64,000 nt of DNA from Infirmifilum lucidum (GCF_014876775.1 NZ_CP062310.1:372001-436000), one strand, 5' to 3'; counted from the stretch's first letter, positions 32,755 to 41,103 are shown. The notes: generated from the sequence alone by a model not told the origin. A program made the numbers and translations.

Positions 32755-33507
32755 GTGATTGTTGTTTTAACCCATGACGTGGACTACTCGAGAAGGGGGC
32801 CCGGACTCGACCATATTCTGAGGCGTAGGGAGAGGTTTGAGGAGTGGGTTGTCGAGCGTGTTCTCCGCGAGGGCTTCAACCCGTACTTCGGCGTGCCGAG
32901 GGTTGTCGAGGTTGAGGAGGGCTTTGGGGTTAGGTCTACGTTTTTCTTCAGGGCTTTCTACGACGACGGCGAGACCGTGGAGGGGTACGCGGGGGTTATA
33001 AGGGACTTGCTGGGGAGGGGGTGGAGTGTGGGCTTGCACTACAATGATCCGGGCCGTGTGGGGGAGGAGAAGGCTTTCATGGAGGGGGTTCTGGGCTTCA
33101 GGGTGGAGGGGACTAGGGGGCACTTTCTCCGCGTCGCGGACTTTAGCGTCTTAAGGGAGTTGGGCGTGAAGTTCGACTCCAGTGTCGTGTATAGCAGGGG
33201 TGGGTGCGACGCCAGGAACGCCGGCTTCTTCGACGCTGGCGGCGTTGTAGAGTTCCCCGTGACGTTCATGGACGCGTACATGTTTACTTACGACGGGATG
33301 TCTGAGGAGAGGGTTACCTCTTTTATCGTGAGCTGCGTCGAGAAGCTCAGGGAGGGCGGTGTAAAGCTCGCCACCATACTCTGGCACGACAGCTCCGTGT
33401 ACATGAGGGGTGGCCGTGTCTACCCGGAGGTTCTCAGGGCGCTGTCGAGGTTCGAGCTCCTGGACATGGCGACTGCCTATAGGATGGTTGCTGGTAACGA
33501 GCTCTGA
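32755..33507 (+). CDS. Polysaccharide deacetylase-like (NodB-type) protein
   Basis: A 250-residue protein from a GTG at 32755. VVLTHDVDYSRR resembles the first motif of NodB/CE4 enzymes, where the second aspartate binds metal. GVRSTFFFRAFYDD, GWSVGLHYND, VEGTRGHFLR and a final ATILWHDSS complete the order seen in the family. The usual HxxxH pair is reduced (GLHYN keeps one His), so metal binding may differ from standard CE4. It would deacetylate or otherwise trim an amino-sugar glycan. GC-rich composition returns here after the AT-rich pair. It is transcribed divergently from the GT4 gene at 32.68 kb. Confidence 0.68.
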   Translation: MIVVLTHDVDYSRRGPGLDHILRRRERFEEWVVERVLREGFNPYFGVPRVVEVEEGFGVRSTFFFRAFYDDGETVEGYAGVIRDLLGRGWSVGLHYNDPGRVGEEKAFMEGVLGFRVEGTRGHFLRVADFSVLRELGVKFDSSVVYSRGGCDARNAGFFDAGGVVEFPVTFMDAYMFTYDGMSEERVTSFIVSCVEKLREGGVKLATILWHDSSVYMRGGRVYPEVLRALSRFELLDMATAYRMVAGNEL

Positions 33508-33606
33508 GCAGTCTTCGGGGATCTTGCGCCCGTGTCTTCCAGGGGCGTTTTCCCAGTACCGTCTCCTCAGGGGCGAAAAGCTGGAGCCGCCTCCTGCGCC
33601 TGGAGG

Positions 33607-34290
33607 CTAGCTCTTCTCTCCCTGTTGTTTCTCGCGCTCCTTCATCCTCTTGTAGGCTAGCCCTACCATTATAGCCGCGTACATGTGTAGCTTCCACGCC
33701 TCCGGGTACTCCCCGTACTCCATTACGGCCTTCCTCGCGAGGTTTAGGAGTTCCTGGGCTTCCTCTAGCGTCAACTCCTCCTTCTCGCTCTTGTCCAGGA
33801 GGTCGCCGAGCCTCTTCCACTCGTCCTTCGTGAACGGGTTCGAGACTGCGAGCCTCATGAGGTTCCTGGCCTCCGTCACGACTAAGCTAGCAGCGCTCGG
33901 CTTTAGAACCCCCTCCGAGACGAAGTACCCTGTGAGAAACTCCTGGTAGCTTATGAAGGCATAGGCGAGCCTCTCGAGCCTCCTGTCAACCCTCTCCTCT
34001 AGCCTGGAGAGCCTCTCCTCCAGCCCCTCGATCCTCCTGTTCACGTCATCGAACCTTCTATCTATGGCGTCGAACTTCTTGTCCACTTCATTAAACCTTT
34101 TATTAATTTCTTCAAATCTTCTATCTACTTCTCTGAATCTTGCACTGAACTCCTCAAACCTCATGTCTATCTCTTTGAACCTCATGTCTATTTCTCTGAA
34201 TTTGCCCCCTAGCCAGTACGACAGGTAGAGTACTGTTGCTAGCCCGCCTATCCCGCCAATCGCCGAGAGGATGCTAAGTATGTCTTCCAT
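33607..34290 (-). CDS. Membrane-anchored coiled-coil protein
   Basis: A 227-residue protein. A helix at about residues 4-27 is followed by a long coiled coil (28-108) built of seven-residue units of the type RFxEIDx, such as RFKEIDMRFEEF and RFREVDRRFEEI. At DNA level this shows as imperfect 21-bp repeats around 34050-34200. A helical C-terminal domain (110-215) follows, with NPFTKDEWKRLGDLLDKSEKEELT. Similar coiled-coil proteins are common in crenarchaea, with no known function. A TATA-like cgtataagt lies about 35 bases upstream of the ATG on the minus strand. It is probably a single-gene unit. Confidence 0.65.
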   Translation of the reverse strand: MEDILSILSAIGGIGGLATVLYLSYWLGGKFREIDMRFKEIDMRFEEFSARFREVDRRFEEINKRFNEVDKKFDAIDRRFDDVNRRIEGLEERLSRLEERVDRRLERLAYAFISYQEFLTGYFVSEGVLKPSAASLVVTEARNLMRLAVSNPFTKDEWKRLGDLLDKSEKEELTLEEAQELLNLARKAVMEYGEYPEAWKLHMYAAIMVGLAYKRMKEREKQQGEKS

Positions 34291-34390
34291 CCCTGGTGAA
34301 CGGTGCCGTAGAGTTACTTATACGTTTTTTGGACTCAGGGATTTTGCAAGCTGTTTTACGGGGTTACGTGAGACGCCTCCCGGAGTGAAA

Positions 34391-34398
34391 GTATAATA
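34391..34398 (+). promoter_or_regulatory. TATA element of the ATP-grasp/HAD gene
   Basis: The sequence gtataata lies about 40 bases upstream of the GTG at 34435 in a divergent gap, at the place expected for an archaeal promoter with a short leader. Confidence 0.4.
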
Positions 34399-34434
34399 CT
34401 CAGGCGTGAGATCTAGTCCTAGTGCCTAAGACGG

Positions 34435-36177
34435 GTGGCTGGTTTGGGGTACAAAGTCGTGCTCGCCTCAATAGCCTCGCGCAAGGCCCTCGCTATCGGC
34501 AGTTCCCTCAGGACTGCTCTGGGGGCTACAGTTGTCGGCGTGTCGCACAGGAAGCACCCCTTTGTGTATTCGAGGCTCTTCGACGAAGTCTTCGTACTGG
34601 AGGGCGCCCCGAGAGGAGGTTTAGAATGGGGCCTTGCTGTCCTCGAGGTCGCTGAGAGAGTTGGCGCTGAGGTTATCGTGCCCGTGGACTTCCTGGACGT
34701 CGTCTCGCTGTCCAGGGTCAAGGGCCGCGCCAGGGCTACGGTGGCGGCCCCCGCTTACGAGTCTGTTGCCGCGGCCTCGAACAAGGCTAGCCTTGGGGGT
34801 CTCCTGGGGGACGGAGTCGTCCCGGCCTCTGTAGTAGTACCGGACAGTTCAGGGGTCGACGCGGTTTACAGCCTCAGGCCCCCTCTCGTCGTTAAGGGTC
34901 TAAGCGACGCTGCCAGCCCCGAGTTCTTCCCCGACGCTAGCAGTGCAGCAAGGGCGGCTGCGGCCAGAGCCCCCTGCCTCGTGCAGGAGTACGTGCCGGG
35001 GAGAGGTAGGGGCTACGAGGTGGTGGCCTTCGAGGGTGAGCCTCTACTTGAGTTTGCACACGAGAGAGTTGTCGAGTACGACCCTGGGGGCGGGGCTAGC
35101 CTGGGGGCTAGGGGCCCTGTTTTAGACCCGGAGCTCTACAGGCTTGGCAGGTTTGTCGTCTCCAGGCTACGCTGGACTGGGCCGCTCATGGTTGAACTCA
35201 AGTGGATCCCGGCTGAGGGCAGGTACTTCGTCATCGAGCTTAACCCGAAGTTCTGGGGGAGCCTCGACCTCCCAGTATCGCTTGGCTACCACTTCCCCGC
35301 TGTACTCGTAAAGGCCTTTCTAGAGGGGGTAGAGGAGGCGAGGAGGTTTGCTGGAGAGCTCAGAGTGGGGAGCGGGGAGTTCTACTGGCTCCTCGACGGC
35401 TTCAGGTACATGGCCAAGCTACCGGGAACATGGCTCTACATGGCCCGGAGGGCTAGGCGTAGCGACTTCAGCCTGTTAGACCCCGCTAGGGTTGCTCTCC
35501 AGGTAGTGGCTGCCGCCAAGAGGCTGGAGACCGAGAAGAGTAGCTGGGCGCATTCGCTTGAGAGGGACTACGCGAAGCTGAGAGAATTCTACAGGGGGCT
35601 GTTCAGGGGAGGGAGGCCCCTCGTAATCCTGGACTTCGACGGCGTCATCGCGAGGCTGCATGTGGACTGGAAGCGTGTGTACAGGGTTCTCGAGGAGAGA
35701 AGCTACCGCAGGCGGTGGGAGACTGTGGTAGGCATGTTCCGCAGGCTGTGGCTTGAAGACGTATACAAGTTCGAGGAGGCCTCCCGCACAGTGGAGGAGT
35801 TCGAGCGTGTAGCCCGCGCTGAAAGGATCCTAGATGAAGGCGTGCTCAGAGGCCTAGACTTCTGCGTAGCTAGCATGCAACCCGAGTCTGTCCTGAGGAA
35901 GTTCATAGGGGAGGGCGTCGTATTGGGGCGCGACAGCGGCCTCGGCCCCCTAAAGAGCGAGATGTTCCGGGAGTGCGTCAGGAGGGCTGGGGGGAGGGGG
36001 CCTGTCGTAGTGTTCGACGACGACCTCTACAACTGCGTGGTTGCCATGAGGATGGGCTTCTACCCCGTGAGGGTTGTGGATAACCCCTACAGGGCGGTCG
36101 AGGCCCTGAGGCTAGGTATACTGCCCGTGGATACAAGCCTCCTTGGGAAGTTCCTGCACAAGCTGAAGTCCCCGTAG
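34435..36177 (+). CDS. ATP-grasp ligase fused to a HAD-like phosphatase domain
   Basis: A 580-residue two-domain protein from a GTG. Residues 1-330 form a carbamoyl-phosphate-synthase-like ATP-grasp: an N-terminal Rossmann part (VVLASIASRKALAIGSSLR), PPLVVKGL and PCLVQEYVPGRGRGYEVVAF in the nucleotide-binding part, and the metal ligands in LMVELKWI and YFVIELNPKFWGS. A helical linker follows (~335-395). Residues ~398-570 are HAD-like: VILDFDGVIARL (motif I, nucleophile Asp about 401), FCVASMQPESVLRKF, and VVVFDDDLYNC (motif IV). ATP-grasp enzymes join a carboxylate to an amine; here the product may be a modified sugar or glycan precursor. The fusion is uncommon and the substrate is unknown. 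Confidence 0.75.
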   Translation: MAGLGYKVVLASIASRKALAIGSSLRTALGATVVGVSHRKHPFVYSRLFDEVFVLEGAPRGGLEWGLAVLEVAERVGAEVIVPVDFLDVVSLSRVKGRARATVAAPAYESVAAASNKASLGGLLGDGVVPASVVVPDSSGVDAVYSLRPPLVVKGLSDAASPEFFPDASSAARAAAARAPCLVQEYVPGRGRGYEVVAFEGEPLLEFAHERVVEYDPGGGASLGARGPVLDPELYRLGRFVVSRLRWTGPLMVELKWIPAEGRYFVIELNPKFWGSLDLPVSLGYHFPAVLVKAFLEGVEEARRFAGELRVGSGEFYWLLDGFRYMAKLPGTWLYMARRARRSDFSLLDPARVALQVVAAAKRLETEKSSWAHSLERDYAKLREFYRGLFRGGRPLVILDFDGVIARLHVDWKRVYRVLEERSYRRRWETVVGMFRRLWLEDVYKFEEASRTVEEFERVARAERILDEGVLRGLDFCVASMQPESVLRKFIGEGVVLGRDSGLGPLKSEMFRECVRRAGGRGPVVVFDDDLYNCVVAMRMGFYPVRVVDNPYRAVEALRLGILPVDTSLLGKFLHKLKSP

Positions 36178-36315
36178 TCGCCTCTCACCTATTCAGAGAG
36201 TTCTGGGGCACACACTCTTATTATATCATTGTTTTACTTAATGCAAACGTTGTTTTGTTAGGATATAATATTGTTTGTTTAGAACAAAACTATGGTATGT
36301 TGCAGTATAACCTTG
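36178..36315. other. AT-rich gap with an 8-bp inverted repeat
   Basis: Convergent gene ends. GTTTTGTT at 36252-36259 and AACAAAAC at 36283-36290 form a perfect inverted repeat around a 23-base AT-rich loop. It could act in transcript ends of the two convergent genes, but AT-rich repeats arise easily by chance. Confidence 0.3.
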
Positions 36316-36597
36316 TTACTGCTGTGGCTTCTCCTGCTTCTGCTGCTCCTGCTCAAGCTTCTTCAGCTCCTCCTCTATCTCCTTCTCTATCTCCTCTATG
36401 GGCTTCGGCGGCGGGGTTGTTGCGAGCGTGTAGCCTATCCACGCCAGTATTCCGAATACTCCTGCTACCGCTAGGAAGACTGTCAGCTGTATTACTAGCT
36501 GGCTCCAGGGCGTGAAGAATACGAGCCAGGCGTACGCCAGTATTACTGCTACTGACAAGAGCAATAGGACTGCCCCTACGATCTGGTCTCTCGACAT
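36316..36597 (-). CDS. Small two-helix membrane protein with charged tail
   Basis: A 93-residue protein. Helices at about 6-28 and 33-58 are followed by TTPPPKPIEEIEKEIEEELKK and a Gln/Lys-rich tail. Proteins of this size and plan occur widely in crenarchaea and are highly conserved in the second helix and TPPPKPIEEI part, as far as I recall; the function is unknown. A good TATA element (gtataagt on the minus strand, 36622-36629) lies about 29 bases upstream of the ATG, so the mRNA is probably leaderless and the gene independent. Confidence 0.65.
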   Translation of the reverse strand: MSRDQIVGAVLLLLSVAVILAYAWLVFFTPWSQLVIQLTVFLAVAGVFGILAWIGYTLATTPPPKPIEEIEKEIEEELKKLEQEQQKQEKPQQ

Positions 36598-36714
36598 ACA
36601 CTTCTGTCGTGTCTTTACTTGTACTTATACTTTTCCCATGTTCTCCCAAGCCCTGGAACCTCCATGAGATGGAAGCTTAGTAAAGAATATTTTTGACGGC
36701 TTCGCTTTTAGGCT

Positions 36715-37422
36715 GTGCCCAAAGCAGTTATCCTGGCTGGGGGGCCCGGGAAGAGGCTGAAGCCGCTTACGGATGATAGGCCCAAGCCCCTCGTCGAGGT
36801 CGGCGGCAGGCCCATCGTCGCCTGGCAGGTTGAGTGGCTGAGGAGGCAGGGCGTCTCGGCCTTCATAGTGTGTGTCGGCTACCTCAAGGAGAAGTTCCTC
36901 GAGGTGATCGGCAACGGCTCGAGGCTCGGCGTGAAGGTGTACTACTCGGTTGAGGAGGAGCCCCTGGGGACTGGGGGCGCGCTCAAGAACGCCGAGCCCC
37001 TGCTGGGGGGCGAGGAGGTCTTCCTCGTCGTCAACGGAGACGTCCTGACGGACATCGAGGTCTCCAGGCTCCTCGAGAAGGCCAGGAACGCTGTCGGCGC
37101 GATTGCACTAGTGCCTCTGCCCAGCCCGTACGGCGTGGTGGAGACCGAGGGGGACGTGGTGACGAGCTTCGTCGAGAAGCCCCTGCTGAGGGGCTACTGG
37201 ATCAACGCTGGCGTCTACGCCTTCACCCCCAGGGTCTTCGAGTACCTGCCCGAGAAGGGGGACATCGAGCGCGAGGCGTTCCCGAGGATCGCCAGGGAGG
37301 GGTTCTTGAGGGCCGTGAAGTACGAGGGCGCGGCGTGGAAGAGCGTCGACACGCACAAGGACATCGAGGAGGCTGAGAGGAACGTCGTGCCGCGGTTGAA
37401 GGCCTTCCTGGGGGAGAGCTAG
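36715..37422 (+). CDS. Sugar-1-phosphate nucleotidyltransferase
   Basis: A 235-residue GT-A-like nucleotidyltransferase. The signature AVILAGGPGKRLKPLTDDRPKPL binds NTP (GG and the KR pair). FIVCVGYLKEKF, EEEPLGTGGALKNAEPLL, VVNGDVLTD with the metal Asp, and VTSFVEKP follow in family order. It makes an NDP-sugar such as GDP-mannose or dTDP/UDP-glucose. The short length without a left-handed beta-helix domain fits the single-domain mannose-1-phosphate guanylyltransferase or RmlA-like groups. It starts with GTG. It would supply a donor to the glycosyltransferases of this region. Confidence 0.87.
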   Translation: MPKAVILAGGPGKRLKPLTDDRPKPLVEVGGRPIVAWQVEWLRRQGVSAFIVCVGYLKEKFLEVIGNGSRLGVKVYYSVEEEPLGTGGALKNAEPLLGGEEVFLVVNGDVLTDIEVSRLLEKARNAVGAIALVPLPSPYGVVETEGDVVTSFVEKPLLRGYWINAGVYAFTPRVFEYLPEKGDIEREAFPRIAREGFLRAVKYEGAAWKSVDTHKDIEEAERNVVPRLKAFLGES

Positions 37423-37510
37423 CTCTTTAGCCCCCGCGTGTTGGGAGAGCACCGGGAGGAAGGGCCCCAGGGAGGGGCAAGCTTGTAGCCCGCTCTTTAC
37501 AGCTGAAAGC

Positions 37511-37530
37511 CTCGCCCTTTAGGGCGGGGA
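37511..37530 (+). repeat. Left-end hairpin of the insertion sequence
   Basis: CTCGCCCTTTAGGGCGGGGA contains the stem CGCCC/GGGCG around TTTA. The identical 20 bases occur at the right end. Such subterminal hairpins are what TnpA recognises in single-stranded DNA. Confidence 0.8.
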
Positions 37531-37583
37531 TGCTGACAATAGGTTTATAAGGTGTATATTCTAGTATATTCAGTGGGGGCGCC

Positions 37584-38015
37584 TTGGGGGACAACCCCCA
37601 AACGTGGACGAGATTGAGGAGCACTAGACACGTCAAGTACTGGTGCGCTTATCACTTCGTCTGGGTTCCGAAGTACCGCAGAGACGTCTTAATTAATGGG
37701 GTTAGGGAATATGCTAGGGAGGTCTTGTCCCAAATACTTAAAGAGCTGGGCTGTGAGCCCCTGGCGCTAGAGGTCATGCCCGACCACGTCCACGTCTTCA
37801 CCATATGTCCCCCGAGGCACTCCCCATCATACGTGGCGCGGTACCTAAAGGGTAAGAGTGCGAGGAAAATACTGCAGAAGTTCCCGGAGTTGAGGGCAAG
37901 GGTGAAAAGCGGCAAGTTGTGGAGTAGGAGCTACTTCGTGGCAACGGTGGGAAACGTGACCGCGGACGTTGTAAGGAAGTACGTGGAGGAGCAGTGGAAA
38001 CATGAGGAGGACTAG
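37584..38015 (+). CDS. tnpA: TnpA, IS200-type Y1 transposase
   Basis: A 143-residue HUH single-strand transposase. The metal-binding pair is in PDHVHVF (His-x-His), the catalytic tyrosine is in VRKYVEEQ (about residue 135), and the N-terminal HVKYWCAYHFVWVPKYRR is the usual opening of the family. It cuts and rejoins single-stranded DNA at the element ends. The open frame starts at TTG 37584; a TATA-like gtttataagg lies at 37542-37551. Its end overlaps tnpB by 14 bases. Full length, with no inactivating change seen. Confidence 0.92.
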   Translation: MGDNPQTWTRLRSTRHVKYWCAYHFVWVPKYRRDVLINGVREYAREVLSQILKELGCEPLALEVMPDHVHVFTICPPRHSPSYVARYLKGKSARKILQKFPELRARVKSGKLWSRSYFVATVGNVTADVVRKYVEEQWKHEED

Positions 38016-39255
38016 TGTTGTTAGGCTACTACCGAATAAAGGCGAGGAGGGTAAGTTAAAGTTGCTCTGCTCCCTCTCGGCTAGGCTGTGGAACGAAGTG
38101 AACTATGAGAGGAGGAGGCAGTTCTTCTCCAAAAAGGGCGTCGACATGAGAGGCACGTATAAGACGTACTACGAGAAATATAAGGTGCTGATCGGCTCGG
38201 CCACGGCGCAACAAGTGCTCAATAAGAACGACGAGGCCTGGAGATCCTTCTTCGCCTCGCTGAGGAAAAAGAAAACTGGTGGACTGCCTAGGCACATAAC
38301 CAAGGTGGATCCACCCGGGTACATGAAGGACGGGGGGAGGAGGAAGCTGTGGGCCGTGCTCAGAAATGACCAGTACAAGATCGAGGGCGACAAGCTTATC
38401 CTCAAGGGGCTGGGTGCAATCGGCAGGCTCGAGGTCGAGTATAGGGGCGAGATCCACCTGAGGGGGGAGCAGGGCAGGCTTGAGATAATAAACGTAGACG
38501 GAGCATGGTATGCCCACATCAGCTTCGAGGCCGAGGAGAAGGCCGTGAGGGGGGCCTGGCGCGAGGTGCCCGGGACGCCCAGAGGCGGTTTAAGGGCCGG
38601 CGTCGACGTCGGCATAAACAACCTCTTGGCCGTATACGTTGAGGACGGCAGAACCGCGCTGTACAGCGGGAGGCCGCTTAAGGCTATCGCCTTCTACTAC
38701 AGACGCAAAATCGCCGATTATCAATCCACGCTTAACGGGTCGAGAACGTCCAAGAGGCTTAGGAGGCTCTACAGGAAGTGGCTTAGGAAGGCAAGGCACT
38801 TCATAAACACTCAGGTCAGGAGGGCTATCGAGTGGCTCTACGAGGGTGGCGTGTCCACAATATACGTTGGCTATCCGAAGGAGATAGCGCGGAATAATGG
38901 CAACTTCTATACGGTGAACCTATGGCACTACGGCTACTTGCTTAAGAGGGTCGTCGAGGTGGCCGAGGAGTACGGGATCAATGCGGTTCTCGTCCCCGAG
39001 GAGGGGACATCAAAGAGATGCCCAATACACGGCGAGGGTTGCGGCATTAGGATAAAAAGAGGGCTATTTAAATGTACGAAGTCGGGCATCGTATTCAACG
39101 CAGACCTGGTGGGCGCATACAACATAATGGCCAAGTCCATAGCCCCGAGTCCCGCGGGGGATAGGGGTAATGGGCCGGACACCCGGCCCGGGGCTGAACC
39201 CGACGGGAATGTAGCCCCAAACCTCCCCGCCCTGGCAGGAACCCTCGCCCTTTAG
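38002..39255 (+). CDS. tnpB: TnpB, RNA-guided nuclease-type transposon protein
   Basis: A 417-residue TnpB/OrfB. The first RuvC aspartate is in AGVDVGINNLLAVY, the last in NADLVGAYNI, and the zinc-binding part reads RCPIHGEGC and later FKC. The mid RuvC strand reads IYVGYPKEIARNNG instead of the usual VExL form, as in a subgroup of archaeal TnpBs. TnpB uses an RNA made from the element's right end to cut DNA and help the element persist. The stop codon is part of the right-end hairpin (LAL then TAG in CTTTAG). The ~70-residue tail after NADLVGAYNI is proline- and glycine-rich. Confidence 0.9.
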   Translation: MRRTSVVRLLPNKGEEGKLKLLCSLSARLWNEVNYERRRQFFSKKGVDMRGTYKTYYEKYKVLIGSATAQQVLNKNDEAWRSFFASLRKKKTGGLPRHITKVDPPGYMKDGGRRKLWAVLRNDQYKIEGDKLILKGLGAIGRLEVEYRGEIHLRGEQGRLEIINVDGAWYAHISFEAEEKAVRGAWREVPGTPRGGLRAGVDVGINNLLAVYVEDGRTALYSGRPLKAIAFYYRRKIADYQSTLNGSRTSKRLRRLYRKWLRKARHFINTQVRRAIEWLYEGGVSTIYVGYPKEIARNNGNFYTVNLWHYGYLLKRVVEVAEEYGINAVLVPEEGTSKRCPIHGEGCGIRIKRGLFKCTKSGIVFNADLVGAYNIMAKSIAPSPAGDRGNGPDTRPGAEPDGNVAPNLPALAGTLAL

Positions 39256-39263
39256 GGCGGGGA
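39244..39263 (+). repeat. Right-end hairpin of the insertion sequence
   Basis: Exact copy of the 20-bp left-end sequence CTCGCCCTTTAGGGCGGGGA. It spans the tnpB stop codon. In this family the guide RNA of TnpB ends near this border, so the sequence after it would serve as guide; that point is from known relatives. Confidence 0.75.
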
Positions 39264-39282
39264 GGAGGTCAGCCGTAGGCGG

Positions 39283-40121
39283 CTAGGGGAGTAGTGAGAG
39301 GCCTGTCTTCTTCCTAGTTATGACGAACTCGCAGTAGGGGTCTCCCCTCTTTATGCACTTAGTCTCCCGTGGCTCGATATCCCCCTGTCTACGCCCCAGC
39401 TGGCGGCCACGGAGCCCGCGAGCAGGCCCCGGATCATCATGCTCTCGGCCTCCTCGAACTCCCCCAGGTGCTTGCACTCGATGCTGTCGTAGACTCTCGC
39501 CACAAACCTCCTGTCAGTGTACTCGACTACCTCGAGTATGCCGTAGCCCGCGAGCCTGAACACGTGCTCGGCGAGCTTGGCCTGATCCTCCCTCCTCTTG
39601 GCGAACACGGAGTAAAACTCCCTGTAGGCTTCTGCGCCGGCGTCGAAGAAGGTGTGGTAGAGTATGGAGCCGAAGCCCGTGCCCATCTGCCGCCACCCGT
39701 ACTGCAGGAAAGCCCGGAAAACAGGCTCTCGCAGCATGACTGCGCGGACGCCGCCCAGGAGGGGCGGGTACCCCCACACGTCCACTGCTACGCCCTCGGT
39801 TATCGGGGGCGAGTACTCCGCGTTCCTCACGTAGGGCACTGCCTTCACGCAGGCAAGGATGCCTTCTGCTCTCCGGGGGTCTTGGAGGTCGCAGGCTATG
39901 AAAGCCCATAGGGGCTCGTCGGGCTTGCCTGCGACGTGGAGGGAGAGTATTGGTGTATCGTACTTCGCGAAGCAGTTTGAAATAGAGGCCAGGATCCCCC
40001 TGGCTGTTAGCGCCTGTGGGTCGAACTCCACCTTGAACGTGAACGGCTTCCTGCCGGGGATTATTACAATCCTGCCACTATGAAAGGGTAGAAACTTCCT
40101 CGCCGGCTTCATGCATGTCAT
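39283..40121 (-). pseudogene. V4R-domain regulator-like protein with a frameshift
   Basis: The first frame (40121-39351) encodes 256 residues: an ACT-like N-terminal part (FTFKVEFDPQALTARGILASI, TPILSLHVAG), then the start of a V4R domain (YDSIECKHLGEFEEAESMMIRGLLAGSVAASWG). It then runs out of frame. The rest of the V4R domain, ETKCIKRGDPYCEFVITRK, is in the neighbouring frame and ends at 39283. One extra base in the run of five C at 39381-39385 restores the frame: SWGVDRG then DIEPRETKC. V4R domains bind small molecules or metal through cysteines. The break is a real mutation, a slippage site or a sequencing error. The ATG at 40121 has TATA-like gttatact ~28 bases upstream. Confidence 0.72.
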
Positions 40122-40178
40122 AGTTTCCAGGCATTGATGCTTTATTAGTATAACGTTTCATGAAGTTGTATTTTTATC

Positions 40179-40240
40179 GGAAAGTCCTTTCCTCTACGAG
40201 TGAAACATAAAAACTCTTAGTTTTAGAATAAGGAAAGTCT
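40179..40240. promoter_or_regulatory. Palindrome and half-site, possible operator
   Basis: GGAAAGTCCTTTCC at 40179-40192 is a perfect inverted repeat (GGAAAG/CTTTCC, two-base spacer). GGAAAGTC recurs at 40232-40239. Both lie in the divergent gap between the V4R-domain gene and the SIS gene, so they may be binding sites of a regulator, possibly of the V4R protein itself. Confidence 0.4.
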
Positions 40241-40357
40241 ATTGGGCCGGTGCTCCGACCAGGGGCTAGGCTTTCGGCTGTAAGGTTGTCGCTGGGTGGC
40301 GCTAGAGTGAAGGTTTTAAATAGATCTTTGGCGGTGTTTGTCACGGGGTGTTGGTGG

Positions 40358-41101
40358 TTGCCGGGTACTGCCCTGGAGAAGTTTTACGTTAGTGTTACTG
40401 ATCTCCTGGGGCACGTCTTCTTCTCGGAGGAGGGGAACCTTGAGAAGGCGGCCCAGCTTATAGCCGACTCCCTGGCCAGGGGAGGGTTTGTGTACGTCTT
40501 CGGGACTGGCCATTCCATGGTCATGGCGTTGGAGATGTTCTACAGGGCTGGGGGGCTTGTGAGGGTTTACCCGCTCTTCGACTTGAGCTTGTCTGGTTTT
40601 GGAGGGGCTTTGAGGAGTACTCTCCTCGAGCGCACTCCTGGCTATGCGAGGGCTATTCTGGACTCCGTGCCAATCTACCCCAACTCCGTCCTCATCATCG
40701 TATCGAACTCCGGGAAGAACGCCGTGCCCGTCGAGATGGCGGAGGAGGCTAGGAGGAGGGGGTTGAAGGTTATAGCTGTCACGAGCGTCGAGTACAGCAG
40801 GAGCGTGCCGGCGTCTAACCCGCTTGGGAAGAAGCTCTACGAGGTTGCAGACGTAGTCATAGACAACAAGGTTCCCGCTGGGGACGCGATCCTCAAGCTC
40901 GAGGGGTTCCCGCAGAGGGTCGCGCCTGTCTCTACGATTGTCTGCGCCTTCATACTCCAGTCTATCGTCGCGAGGGTTGTCGAGATACTCTTGGAGAAGG
41001 GTGTCCAGCCCGAGGTGTGGATGAGTGCTAACGTGCCTGGGGGCGATGAGGCGAACAAGAAGTACGTTGAAAAGTACCTTGAGAAGCTTAAACCGCTTTA
41101 A
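40358..41101 (+). CDS. SIS-domain protein of the UPF0309 type
   Basis: About 247 residues of a phosphosugar-binding SIS fold: [31 protein letters not shown], then [32 protein letters not shown], and [15 protein letters not shown], matching UPF0309/SIS proteins with GTGHS and SNSG phosphate loops. These bind or isomerise sugar phosphates. The open frame reaches a GTG at 40250, but the first 36 codons do not look like protein and a TATA-like ttttaaata lies at about 40314-40322, so the TTG at 40358 is the better start. It ends two bases before the convergent glnA stop. Confidence 0.78.
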   Translation: MPGTALEKFYVSVTDLLGHVFFSEEGNLEKAAQLIADSLARGGFVYVFGTGHSMVMALEMFYRAGGLVRVYPLFDLSLSGFGGALRSTLLERTPGYARAILDSVPIYPNSVLIIVSNSGKNAVPVEMAEEARRRGLKVIAVTSVEYSRSVPASNPLGKKLYEVADVVIDNKVPAGDAILKLEGFPQRVAPVSTIVCAFILQSIVARVVEILLEKGVQPEVWMSANVPGGDEANKKYVEKYLEKLKPL

Positions 41102-41103
41102 AG

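Larger units (their letters stand above)
37505..39270 (+). mobile_element. IS200/IS605-family insertion sequence
   Basis: The unit holds tnpA (Y1 HUH transposase) and tnpB in the same direction with a 14-base overlap. It is flanked by the same 20-bp hairpin-forming sequence at 37511-37530 and 39244-39263. The end limits are approximate because these elements make no target duplication. Both genes are intact, so the element may be active. It lies between the nucleotidyltransferase gene and the V4R gene without breaking either. Confidence 0.88.

Noticed and set aside
40250-40357. N-terminal extension of the SIS protein from GTG 40250
   Set aside because: The 36 residues do not resemble the family start, and a TATA-like element lies inside this stretch, so the later TTG is preferred.
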